A stretch of DNA of 64,000 bases from Planctomycetota bacterium (lineage in GTDB: Bacteria; Planctomycetota; Planctomycetia; Pirellulales; Pirellulaceae). The DNA lies in assembly GCA_014381825.1 (NCBI GenBank), contig JACNKX010000113.1, positions 127,367 to 191,366 on the forward strand. Reading direction: 5' to 3'. Within the stretch, counting starts at the first letter, position 1. The number at the start of each line of letters is the position of its first letter. The notes under the pieces were generated by a model that saw only the letters and a program-made list of their open reading frames with translations, made no database searches and had not been told where the DNA came from. Positions 28,066 to 36,232 of the stretch are shown here, piece by piece. A program made the translations under genes and the position numbers.

Positions 28066-28962
28066 ATGCCTCGTATCTTAAGTCGATTTACATTCGCATG
28101 CAGATGTTCGCTCCTGTTACTTGCATTTCAATGCGCCCAAGCCAGCGTTGTAACCGCCGAGGATACATTCGAGTTATCCGCTGAGCAGCGGGATCGCTGC
28201 CTGAAGATTCTTCGTGACGGCATGAAGAGCGAAGAGTTTTGGCCTTCGATTCATGCAGCGGAAGGCTTGACACTCGCAGGGCACGGCGACGAAGTACGAC
28301 AACATCTCGAGCCCAAGTTGCCCTCGGAGAAAGATGATCAGCACAAGTGTGGCTTGGCACGGGAACTCGTTCGCGCCGGTGATCGCGACAAGGCTCAAGT
28401 CATGCTCGACATCCTTGCTGGAGACGATCCGTACGGCCACGTTCACGCAGCTGAAAGCCTCTACAAGGTGAACGAAATTGGTGACGGAAAGGCGATGAAG
28501 CGTGGCGCGAAACAAACCAAGAATATAAAGCTGCATTTAATGGCGAACGCGGCCCTTGCGCGCAACGGCAACAAGAGGGCGATGAACCGACTACGAACGA
28601 GTTTGTCTGACGCCGCTCCAGAGACAAGAAAGATCGCTGCATGGATCTTGGCCAGAATCGGCGACGCTTCTGATATTCCGCAAATCCGTAAGAACGTCGG
28701 GTCTTCACCGGATGCGGTGTCACGTGCCTACAATGAACACGCGCTCGCATCGCTCGGCGACGCCGCGGGGTTGCGGGCACTGGTCGCGAATCTGCAAGAC
28801 GACGATCCAGCGATTCGGACTTACGCCGCAACATTTGCTGGCGATGCGAAGGCGGTCAGCGTCGGCCCTAAACTGATTCCGCTGCTCGATCACGAGAACA
28901 TCGACGTCCGCGTTCGAGCCGCCCAATCGTTGTTCGTCCTCTCGCGACTTAGCTCGAAGTGA
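28066..28962 (+). CDS. Secreted HEAT-repeat protein
   Basis: This 298-aa protein has an N-terminal leader (CRCSLLLLAFQCAQASVVTA) and then a run of HEAT-like helix pairs: WPSIHAAEGLTLAGHGDEVR, DPYGHVHAAESLYKVNEIGD, PETRKIAAWILARIGDASD, DPAIRTYAATFAGDAKAVS and NIDVRVRAAQSLFVLSRLS. No catalytic residues stand out, so it is probably a binding scaffold in the periplasm. It converges with the leftward lipoprotein gene, whose stop is only 9 bp away. Confidence 0.82.
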   Translation: MPRILSRFTFACRCSLLLLAFQCAQASVVTAEDTFELSAEQRDRCLKILRDGMKSEEFWPSIHAAEGLTLAGHGDEVRQHLEPKLPSEKDDQHKCGLARELVRAGDRDKAQVMLDILAGDDPYGHVHAAESLYKVNEIGDGKAMKRGAKQTKNIKLHLMANAALARNGNKRAMNRLRTSLSDAAPETRKIAAWILARIGDASDIPQIRKNVGSSPDAVSRAYNEHALASLGDAAGLRALVANLQDDDPAIRTYAATFAGDAKAVSVGPKLIPLLDHENIDVRVRAAQSLFVLSRLSSK

Positions 28963-28971
28963 TCGCCGCGA

Positions 28972-29583
28972 CTAACCACGGTTCGCAGCTAAAAAAGCTT
29001 GCGAGACAGCGTTGCCTTGGTTCAGCATTGAAGAAATGTTGCCAAACGTCGAATTGAGGCTTCCGGCCAATTGCTGAATTGCGGCAATCGTTTCCGGATT
29101 CGGCACGTACTGGACGAGTTGCTGGGCTTGAGTACGAATCTTGCCGACCCACGTGTTCAACGTGTGGGCCATCTCGTTGTTGACCAAGCCCGTCGAATGG
29201 CTCGCGGCCAGCGTGCTGTCCCAACCTTGCAGCGACTCGAGAATTGCTTGGGCCTTCTGCTGTGTGACTTCCGGGGGATCGTTGACGTTCAACTCGGCCG
29301 ATTTTGCTGTGACCGTGTTGATCACGCTACCCAAGTTCGTAAGTTCCTGTGGCACGAGGCTTGGAGTCGTTGCCTCCGGCTGCTTAAAACCAGCAAACTG
29401 AAGCATTTTTGAAAACGAGAACCCTTCATTTTGACTCTCGGTTGGGTGTGTCTGCGGGGCCGCGACTTGATTAGCGGGCGTCTGCGGAGAACTTTGCGAG
29501 GACAAAGTATTGGAGCGAGTCCCTGGCGACGCGCAACCCACAAAACAGACAAGTGTCAGCGTCAGCAACAAGTCTCGTCTCAT
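28972..29583 (-). CDS. Small lipoprotein of unknown function
   Basis: This 203-aa protein has a lipoprotein leader (LLLTLTLVCFVGC, lipobox Cys at residue 17). A Ser/Thr/Gln-rich linker follows, then a helical C-terminal half (PEVTQQKAQAILESLQGW and TQAQQLVQYVPNPETIAAIQ). No family is recognised. It is transcribed leftward behind the TerC gene after a 186-bp gap. Confidence 0.7.
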   Translation of the reverse strand: MRRDLLLTLTLVCFVGCASPGTRSNTLSSQSSPQTPANQVAAPQTHPTESQNEGFSFSKMLQFAGFKQPEATTPSLVPQELTNLGSVINTVTAKSAELNVNDPPEVTQQKAQAILESLQGWDSTLAASHSTGLVNNEMAHTLNTWVGKIRTQAQQLVQYVPNPETIAAIQQLAGSLNSTFGNISSMLNQGNAVSQAFLAANRG

Positions 29584-29769
29584 CTTCCTTCTCCAGCGGA
29601 ATCAAACCAACGGTCACATCGGATCGATACAAGTCGATTCGCAGCACCTAGTCGATTTCATCGTCACAATCGCTCGAGTTCCAATAATCTGTTTTGGAGC
29701 GGCAGCTAATTTCGGCATGGGCCGCGTTCCGAATCACGCGGTTTGCCGGATGGAGTGCGCCAACCACAC

Positions 29770-30555
29770 TCAATGCGTCTCGGCATGGCGTTGTTCCAGC
29801 AGCTTCTTTTGGTAGCGACTTTGTACGATGTCGATCACTACTAGCACTGCCAGCACGAAGTAGAACGTGCTCTTGGTCATGGCCTCGACCTCCGAGCCGA
29901 ACAGGTGGATATGCGCGAGGTGCGCGCCCTCGGACAGCAACATCACGCCAACGATGAACAAGATGAACAAACCGAGCACCTCGTACATGCGGTTCTTCTT
30001 AAGGAACTCAGAGACGTGATCGGAAAGCCAGATCATGAGCAAGCCGCTGATTACGATCGCCGTTGCCATCACAGCAAAGACTTTGGTCAACGCAAGAGCG
30101 CTCAAAATCGAATCAAACGAGAACACCAGATTCATAACCACGATCCATGTGATCGCCACGGCTACGGATCGCTGCCTATCACCGTCCGGCCCATCAATGT
30201 CGTCAACGGCGAGCAGATGATAAATCTCTTTCATCGCGGTATAGAGGATGAACCCGCCGCCAACCAAGGTGATCAGACTATGGACATTGAATTCACCCTC
30301 GAACACACCTTTAAGATGCAGTGCAAAAAATGGCTCCTTCAAGTGTTCGATGGCACTCATGACGACCAACAGCAAAACAATTCGAAGGCCGATTGCCAAG
30401 CCAATCCCAAGCTGTCGCACGAATCGCTGCTTCTCTTCCGGGACGCGTTTCGACTCAATCGAGATATACAGCAAGTTATCGAAGCCAAGCACTGCTTGCA
30501 GCAGCGTCAGCATGGCCAAAGTCATTAAATTCGCGATGGTGAATAGCTCGCCCAT
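29770..30555 (-). CDS. TerC family integral membrane protein
   Basis: This 261-aa protein has about seven membrane helices and the TerC hallmarks: LLQAVLGFDNLLYISIES near the N-terminus and VMNLVFSFDSILSALALT in the middle, each with the acidic Asp inside a helix. TerC proteins are linked to tellurite resistance and, in better studied members, to metal ion (Mn) efflux that supports exoenzyme metallation. The length fits the shorter TerC subgroup without a C-terminal CBS domain. It stands alone between a lipoprotein and a uup-like gene. Confidence 0.9.
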   Translation of the reverse strand: MGELFTIANLMTLAMLTLLQAVLGFDNLLYISIESKRVPEEKQRFVRQLGIGLAIGLRIVLLLVVMSAIEHLKEPFFALHLKGVFEGEFNVHSLITLVGGGFILYTAMKEIYHLLAVDDIDGPDGDRQRSVAVAITWIVVMNLVFSFDSILSALALTKVFAVMATAIVISGLLMIWLSDHVSEFLKKNRMYEVLGLFILFIVGVMLLSEGAHLAHIHLFGSEVEAMTKSTFYFVLAVLVVIDIVQSRYQKKLLEQRHAETH

Positions 30556-30646
30556 GATTTCTCACTCGTGAAACGAAAGTGGATACGCAGAATTCGCCAT
30601 AGCGTACGGTCTTCGTAAGACGAATTCCAGCCGAGTTGACATTCGC

Positions 30647-32461
30647 TCAGACCGAATCGGTTACCCGCTCAAGCTCTTCCCAACGCGAGTACGCGTTGGC
30701 AAGCTTGTCTCCCAGGTCCTTCAGCTCTAACTGCTTCTTCGCGATTTGGTCACGCGACTGCTGGTAAAACGTCGGCTCGGCCATTTGCTGATGAAGCTTT
30801 GCGACTTCGGCTTCGAGTTTCTCAATCGCTTCCGGCAACGCGTCGAGTTCGCGTTGTTCCTTGTAACTCAGGCGTCGTGTGGGCGTCGTGTCGACATCCG
30901 TGGACTTTGATGCTTTTTTCTTGGCGGTTTGTGTCGCGGTGACGGGTCGCATCGTTCGTTGCCGCAACCAGTCGTCATAGCCGCCAACATATTCTCTGAC
31001 ACCATCAGGCTCGAAAACAATCGTACTCGTCACCACATTGTTTAGGAACGCACGATCATGACTGACCAGCAACACGGTTCCTTGAAAATCGATCAAGCGT
31101 TCTTCAAGCATCTCCAGTGTCTCGGAGTCCAAATCGTTTGTTGGTTCGTCAAGCACAATCACGTTTGCCGGCCTACAAAACAACTTTGCGAGCAGAACGC
31201 GATTGCGTTCACCCCCGGACAGAAAGCGAATTGGCGTTCGCGTTCGTTCTGGGGTAAACAAGAATTTCTGGAGGTATCCAATGACGTGCTGCTTACTATC
31301 ACCAATACCGACCGTATCACTTCCCTCGCCGACACACTCCTGGACTGTCTGCTCTTCGTCCAACTGTTCACGCAACTGATCGAAGTAAGCAATTTCGATA
31401 TTTGTCCCTGTCCGAACCGAGCCGGCCTGCGGTGTCAGTTGACCGAGCAGGATTCGCAGGAGGGTCGTCTTACCAACTCCGTTCGGCCCCATCAGTCCGA
31501 CCTTGTCGTTCCGCATTATCGTGGTTGAAAATCCACGCACAATTTCATTGTCTTCGAAGGAGAACGAGACGTCTTCGACTTCGGCGATCAGGTTCCCGCT
31601 TCGTCGTCCTTCCTGAATCTTCAAGTTAACTTTGCCAACCGCCGAACGCCGTTCACTTCGCTCAAGACGCAATTCTTTCAGCGCCCTCACTCGACCTTCA
31701 TTGCGAGTGCGGCGTGCCTTGATACCCTGACGAATCCACACTTCCTCTTCGGCAAGCCGTTTGTCGAACAGCGCATTCTGCTTCTCCTCCGCGGCAAGTG
31801 CCTCATCCTTGCGACGAAGAAACGTGTCGTAGTCGCACGACCAATCAAACAGCCGTCCACGATCGATCTCCAAAATTCGCGTCGCCAACTTGCGCAAAAA
31901 CATTCGGTCGTGAGTCACGAACAAAAGCGATGCGTTCCAGCGCCCGAGAAACTCTTCAAGCCAGCCAATCGCTTCGATATCTAAATGGTTCGTTGGCTCG
32001 TCGAGTAATAGAAGATCTGGACTGGATACAAGCGATTTCGCCAACAAGACTCGGCGTTTCATCCCCGATGAGAGTAACTCGAATTTCGCCTCGGGATCGA
32101 GTTCCATGCGAGATAGAATTTTGTCGACCTGATGCTGCGAGCGCCATTCGGCATCGTGTTCGTCGTCGGCCTCCTCTGAATCGATGAGAACGCCTTCGGC
32201 GACAACGGATGCGATGCTTCCTTGAACATCCTTCGGAACGTCCTGAGGCAAAAGCGAGACTTTCGTTCCAGCGGCGAACAGAATCTGTCCGTGATCCGGT
32301 TGGACGTCGCCCCGCAACATTCGCATGAACGTCGTCTTCCCGGCTCCGTTTCGACCCAACAAGCCGATGCGTTGCCCCGGCTCGATCGTACAATCAACGC
32401 CGTCGAGCAACGCAGGCCCGCGAAAACGAATACTAAGGTCGCGTATGGTGATCAGTGGCAT
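30647..32461 (-). CDS. uup: ABC-F family ATPase, Uup type
   Basis: This 604-aa soluble protein has two ABC domains and no membrane segment. The first domain has Walker A GRNGAGKTT, signature LSSGMKRR and Walker B LLLLDEPTNHLD. The second has GPNGVGKTT, LSGGERNR and VIVLDEPTNDLD. An ABC-F arm lies between them. The C-terminus is a coiled coil (LPEAIEKLEAEVAKLHQQMA), the mark of Uup. ABC-F proteins act on ribosomes; Uup has been linked to resolving branched DNA or ribosome stress. The first signature reads LSSG in place of LSGG. Confidence 0.9.
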   Translation of the reverse strand: MPLITIRDLSIRFRGPALLDGVDCTIEPGQRIGLLGRNGAGKTTFMRMLRGDVQPDHGQILFAAGTKVSLLPQDVPKDVQGSIASVVAEGVLIDSEEADDEHDAEWRSQHQVDKILSRMELDPEAKFELLSSGMKRRVLLAKSLVSSPDLLLLDEPTNHLDIEAIGWLEEFLGRWNASLLFVTHDRMFLRKLATRILEIDRGRLFDWSCDYDTFLRRKDEALAAEEKQNALFDKRLAEEEVWIRQGIKARRTRNEGRVRALKELRLERSERRSAVGKVNLKIQEGRRSGNLIAEVEDVSFSFEDNEIVRGFSTTIMRNDKVGLMGPNGVGKTTLLRILLGQLTPQAGSVRTGTNIEIAYFDQLREQLDEEQTVQECVGEGSDTVGIGDSKQHVIGYLQKFLFTPERTRTPIRFLSGGERNRVLLAKLFCRPANVIVLDEPTNDLDSETLEMLEERLIDFQGTVLLVSHDRAFLNNVVTSTIVFEPDGVREYVGGYDDWLRQRTMRPVTATQTAKKKASKSTDVDTTPTRRLSYKEQRELDALPEAIEKLEAEVAKLHQQMAEPTFYQQSRDQIAKKQLELKDLGDKLANAYSRWEELERVTDSV

Positions 32462-32558
32462 GAGTATTTAACAACAGGGTGTTTGACATTCTGCCCGCCA
32501 GGAAGCGAATTATCTACGATAAGTGCCTTTTGCAGAAGCGGCAGGTAGCATCTTAGCA

Positions 32559-32612
32559 GTAGGATGGACTTCCAGTCCGTCGGAGCATGGACGGACTAGA
32601 GGTCCATCCTAC
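32559..32612. repeat. Long intergenic inverted repeat
   Basis: Arms 32559-32581 and 32590-32612 can form a stem of about 23 bp: outer part GTAGGATGGAC against GTCCATCCTAC, inner part AGTCCGTC against GACGGACT, with one G-U pair and one mismatch between them. The loop is about 8 nt. It lies between the divergent uup and HI0933-type genes. The length and near symmetry look like a REP/MITE-type dispersed element or a strong RNA hairpin. No second copy was seen in this window. Confidence 0.7.
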
Positions 32613-32719
32613 ACTCCTTGGTAAACTCACTACCTTGACTTGAATCGGTGCCGCAGTTCATCAGCGGACGAACGGCCTCAGTTCGCCGTTTGATTTACGT
32701 CATCTCAGGAAATGCGAAT

Positions 32720-33985
32720 ATGCGTTGGGACGTGGTCGTCGTAGGCGCGGGAGCGGCTGGATTGGTGGCGGCTATTCGAGCTGCGGAGCTTGGACAACAA
32801 ACTCTGCTACTAGAAAAGAATCGCAAGCCTGGTGCAAAGATCTTGATGTCGGGTGGCACTCGCTGCAACATCACACACAATACCGATGCGCGAGGCATCG
32901 TCGACGCCTATGGCCGTCAAGGCCGCTTCTTGCATTCGGCACTCGCCGCGCTAAGCCCAGCAGACGTCGTTGCGCTGTTCGAAGCCGAGGGCGTTGCCAC
33001 AAAGGTCGAAGAGACTGGAAAGGTGTTTCCCGAGAGTGATCGAGCGACGGATGTACTGGCAGCGTTGCGGCGAAGACTCGAACGTAGCGGGTGCGAACTC
33101 CGTCTTGGCAAGCCACTCGTCGAGATCGCTAAGAGAGATGTCGGATTTCAGTTGGTCACACCAGAGAATGAATACGAAACCGACGCCGTAATCATCACGA
33201 CCGGAGGTCAATCCTATCCCGGATGCGGCACGACCGGAGATGCTTATGCGTGGCTGGCCGATCTCGGACACACAATCGTTCCGCCGCGACCGGCTCTGAC
33301 ACCGATCACGACCAACGCGGCGTGGGTCACCGGACTGAAGGGCGTTACCATTCCCGATGTTATCGTCAAGGTCGTTGTCAGCCAGCGAGCAACGGGTTCA
33401 AGCGAGGCGACTCGAAAGAAGAAGAACAAGCCACTCTATGAACGCCGAGGATCGTTCCTGTTCACTCATTTTGGCTTGTCGGGACCAGTTGCTTTGGATG
33501 TTAGTGGAACGATCACCGGTCATCCAGCGCCGACCTCACTTGACCTGGAGTGCGACTTTCTACCAGCCAAGAGTGCAGAAGAAATTGAAACCTATTTGGC
33601 TCGGGAGGCCGCGAACGACGGAAAGAAGCAGCTAGTCGGGATGCTCACGCGACTTGTACCGCGCCGGTTAGCAGAAGCATTTCTTGAACACGCGGGCGCT
33701 GATGCCGATGTAAAGGCGGCCGAGCTATCAAGACAACTTCGGCGTCAGTTGGTAGACGCGATCAAACAAATGCGCATCCCGGTCAGCGGAACTCGCGGCT
33801 TCAAGAAGGCGGAAGTCACCGCCGGCGGTGTTTCACTTCGTGATGTCGACTCAAGCACGATGCAAAGCAAACTCGTGCCGAATCTATTTCTCGCTGGCGA
33901 AGTTCTCGATCTCGACGGCCCGATCGGAGGTTTCAATTTTCAAGCCGCCTTCAGTACCGCGTGGCTCGCCGGTTCAAACGCTTGA
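32720..33985 (+). CDS. HI0933-type FAD-dependent oxidoreductase
   Basis: This flavoprotein of about 421 aa has the N-terminal dinucleotide-binding motif VVVGAGAAGLVAAIRAAELG, the family segment KILMSGGTRCNITHN, the internal GGQSYPGCGTTGDAYAWL and the C-terminal FLAGEVLDLDGPIGGFNFQ. These are diagnostic of the HI0933/YhiN (BaiN-like) family. The reaction of most members is unknown; some reduce unsaturated steroid intermediates. ATG 32720 is chosen because CAGGA precedes it and the FAD motif follows directly. The 445-aa alternative adds an unlikely N-terminus. Confidence 0.92.
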   Translation: MRWDVVVVGAGAAGLVAAIRAAELGQQTLLLEKNRKPGAKILMSGGTRCNITHNTDARGIVDAYGRQGRFLHSALAALSPADVVALFEAEGVATKVEETGKVFPESDRATDVLAALRRRLERSGCELRLGKPLVEIAKRDVGFQLVTPENEYETDAVIITTGGQSYPGCGTTGDAYAWLADLGHTIVPPRPALTPITTNAAWVTGLKGVTIPDVIVKVVVSQRATGSSEATRKKKNKPLYERRGSFLFTHFGLSGPVALDVSGTITGHPAPTSLDLECDFLPAKSAEEIETYLAREAANDGKKQLVGMLTRLVPRRLAEAFLEHAGADADVKAAELSRQLRRQLVDAIKQMRIPVSGTRGFKKAEVTAGGVSLRDVDSSTMQSKLVPNLFLAGEVLDLDGPIGGFNFQAAFSTAWLAGSNA

Positions 33986-33990
33986 CAACC

Positions 33991-35478
33991 CTACGCGGCA
34001 GGATCGTTACCATCTATCCAGGGACCTTCGAGGCTTTGCCACTCGGGTGTCTTTAGCGCGCTGCCTTTGTCGCCCGCGTTCCAGCCTGGGACATGCTGAG
34101 TTGGACCACCAGCTCTCGAACGAGCGACCCATTGGTCTGACCAACCGGGATCGACATCGCTTGCTTGGCGTTTCTCTTCATCCCAGAAGAAGACTTTGCC
34201 TTCACGATAACTTCTCGCTCCGAGTATCACGGCGATGACAGCTGCCGCGCCTAAATCCGGCGGGTTGTTACAGTGCGCCGGCTGGTTGGACCGGATCGCC
34301 TCCAACCAGTTCTTGAAATGCGCCGCGGTCGTATTCTTTACTTCGCCGACTTCGTGACGAATCTTCGTATCTCGGTGCAACGAACCGATTCCGGTTACCT
34401 GTGGTCGCTCTGGCTGGAAATCGAGCCCAGTGAACTTCTCGCCGTTGCCAAACAGCAAACTTCCATGGTGGCCGCGAATCAACTGCGGGTACGCGGCGTC
34501 TTCGTTACACATGGACGCGGAGATTAGCGCTTGCACGCCTTCCCCGTAATCGGCCACCACGGTCGCGACATCGGGAACTTCGCGACCGTCGTACTCGAGG
34601 AAAATGCCGCCGGCACCGACGACCCGTTTCGGAATTCGCAGGCCCGTTGCCTTCAACATGGACGTCAAACGATGCACAAACAAATCGGTGTACATCCCCG
34701 CACCAAAGTCGAAGAACCGTCGCCATTGTCGATAGACGGCACGATCGAACGGACGGTCGGTTGCCAAACCTTCTTTCGCACCAAGCCAACGCTGCCAATC
34801 GATGTTCTTCGGCGACATGTCGCGGGTCAGCTTGTAGTTTCGCCACTGGCCGATGTTCGAGTTCCGATAGAATTCAGTTTGGAACTGAAGCACTTTGCCG
34901 ATCGTTCCTTCATTGATCAACTCGCGAGCCTTATCCCAGACAGGCAAGCTGGTCGATTGCACACCGACTTGCATGACTTTACCAGAAGACTTCCAAGTGT
35001 CGACGATGTCGATCGCTTGCTCGACGGTTTTCGTCATCGGCTTTTCACAGTACACATGCTTGCCAGCGTTCATCGCAGCAATCGCTTGCGTCGAATGCCA
35101 ATGATCGGGCGTACCAATACAGACGGCATCAACATTCGGATCAGCGAGCAAGTCTTCATAATCGACGTACTGTTTCGGCAACGTGGCGGTGTTCTTTTTG
35201 ATGTAATCTGCGGCCTTGTCGCTTTGAACGTTGAAGACGTCGCAGACAGCCGTGAGGTCGATGTTCGCACCGGCCTTCTTTAGTTCCGCGAGGTTCTTGA
35301 CATGGGCACCGAATCCGCGGCCACCCGTGCCGACAAATCCAATCCGAATCCGATCGTTCGCCCCTTGCGCTGGCGCCGGAGCAGATTGGCTCACCGCAGT
35401 TGCAGTCACTCCGACCAACGCGGCCGTAGCGGAAGCCGTCTGTACAAACCCTCGCCGTGATACTTGGTTCTTTGACAT
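33991..35478 (-). CDS. Gfo/Idh/MocA family oxidoreductase, exported
   Basis: About 495 aa with a Tat-type leader (SRRGFVQTASATAALVGV), then a Rossmann domain (IRIGFVGTGGRGFG), the conserved EKPMTKTVEQAIDIVD motif, and a C-terminal alpha/beta domain. Gfo/Idh/MocA enzymes oxidise sugars and inositols with NAD(P); exported Tat versions carry their cofactor folded in. Planctomycetes encode many. ATG 35478 has GAGGAA just upstream; the longer frame would add 18 residues. The stop is 5 bp from the convergent HI0933-type gene. Confidence 0.92.
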   Translation of the reverse strand: MSKNQVSRRGFVQTASATAALVGVTATAVSQSAPAPAQGANDRIRIGFVGTGGRGFGAHVKNLAELKKAGANIDLTAVCDVFNVQSDKAADYIKKNTATLPKQYVDYEDLLADPNVDAVCIGTPDHWHSTQAIAAMNAGKHVYCEKPMTKTVEQAIDIVDTWKSSGKVMQVGVQSTSLPVWDKARELINEGTIGKVLQFQTEFYRNSNIGQWRNYKLTRDMSPKNIDWQRWLGAKEGLATDRPFDRAVYRQWRRFFDFGAGMYTDLFVHRLTSMLKATGLRIPKRVVGAGGIFLEYDGREVPDVATVVADYGEGVQALISASMCNEDAAYPQLIRGHHGSLLFGNGEKFTGLDFQPERPQVTGIGSLHRDTKIRHEVGEVKNTTAAHFKNWLEAIRSNQPAHCNNPPDLGAAAVIAVILGARSYREGKVFFWDEEKRQASDVDPGWSDQWVARSRAGGPTQHVPGWNAGDKGSALKTPEWQSLEGPWIDGNDPAA

Positions 35479-35505
35479 CAATTGTTCCTCACGCACGGTA
35501 AACAT

Positions 35506-35545
35506 AACGAGACGCGAGCCACCGCCAGGCAACTCGCGTCTCGTT
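35506..35545 (-). terminator. Perfect hairpin between RRM gene and Gfo/Idh gene
   Basis: Arms AACGAGACGCGAG (35506-35518) and CTCGCGTCTCGTT (35533-35545) are a perfect 13-bp inverted repeat around a 14-nt loop. It lies 60 bp past the RRM stop and 28 bp before the Gfo/Idh start. No long T-run follows, so it may be a terminator for the RRM gene or a leader structure of the oxidoreductase. Confidence 0.5.
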
Positions 35546-35604
35546 CATGATTCAGTTATTCGTCAAGGGCGCTAAGATGGGCCCGGCCTAGCAACTGGCT
35601 TAGT

Positions 35605-35916
35605 TTAGTAGCGGCCTCTGCCGCCACCACCGCCGCCGCCGTATCCACCACCACCACCGCCACCGCGACGATCTTCACGTGGGCGCGCTTCGTTGACGTT
35701 CAGCGTCCTGCCACCGAGATCTTTGCCATTCATGGCTTCAATCGCTTGCTCCGCGCCGTCTTCCATTTCGACGAAGCCAAAGCCTCGCGAACGACCCGTC
35801 TCGCGATCCGTAATCACGGTTGCTGAGCTAACCTCTCCGTATTCGCTGAACGCGTCACGTAGATCGTCAGAGGTCGTTGCGAAAGCCAAGTTTCCCACGT
35901 ACAGTTTCTTAGTCAT
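35605..35916 (-). CDS. Glycine-rich RRM RNA-binding protein
   Basis: About 103 aa with one RNA recognition motif at residues 1-80: RNP2 is KLYVGNLAF and RNP1 is RGFGFVEM. A Gly-rich, Arg-containing tail follows (about 20 residues, mostly Gly with Tyr and Arg). It matches bacterial single-RRM proteins of the cyanobacterial Rbp type, often induced by cold. ATG 35916 is chosen over upstream in-frame ATGs because AGGGAA then sits at normal spacing. The 316-bp leader has hairpins described separately. Confidence 0.93.
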   Translation of the reverse strand: MTKKLYVGNLAFATTSDDLRDAFSEYGEVSSATVITDRETGRSRGFGFVEMEDGAEQAIEAMNGKDLGGRTLNVNEARPREDRRGGGGGGGYGGGGGGGRGRY

Positions 35917-36232
35917 TGCCATTCCCTGAGCCACGGAGGCTCACTCCAAAAAACAAAACTCACATCCGCTTTCGCGGTTCTTCGGAAGATCGCAGTTGCC
36001 GTCGCCCTCGGTGAGCTACCGCCGCTGGAGCGAGCCAGCGGTCGATCCAAACTGCTGTGAGTGACTCAAAGCGGGGATCGGGAACGAGCAAACGAGGCGT
36101 AACAATCTAAGTTCTTCCAACTAGGTTCGGCACGCGCCTAACCAACGGAGCATTATACAAGAGTTGCTGGCAAAGCAATACCTACGGCAGTTTTGTCGGT
36201 ATTGCCCTGCTGAAAGCACTTGGATTGCGGCT
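35917..36232 (-). promoter_or_regulatory. Long structured leader of the RRM gene
   Basis: The 316 bp between pheT and the RRM gene contain no gene. Read on the minus strand, they hold a 7-bp hairpin (36022-36028 with 36035-36041), a short hairpin CCGC-GAAA-GCGG with a GNRA-type loop (35966-35977), and a U-rich stretch (35948-35958) close to the start. Such leaders often give temperature or attenuation control; that is inference here. Confidence 0.4.
36176..36204 (-). terminator. Candidate terminator after pheT
   Basis: Arms CAATACC (36176-36182) and GGTATTG (36198-36204) enclose a loop that can pair further with a G-U. The hairpin begins about 29 bp past the pheT stop, at the end of the rpmI-rplT-pheS-pheT set. 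No clear T-run follows, so confidence is limited. Confidence 0.4.

Noticed and set aside
34531..35283. Plus-strand open frame of 250 codons
   Set aside because: Antisense to the Gfo/Idh/MocA gene, which has clear family motifs.
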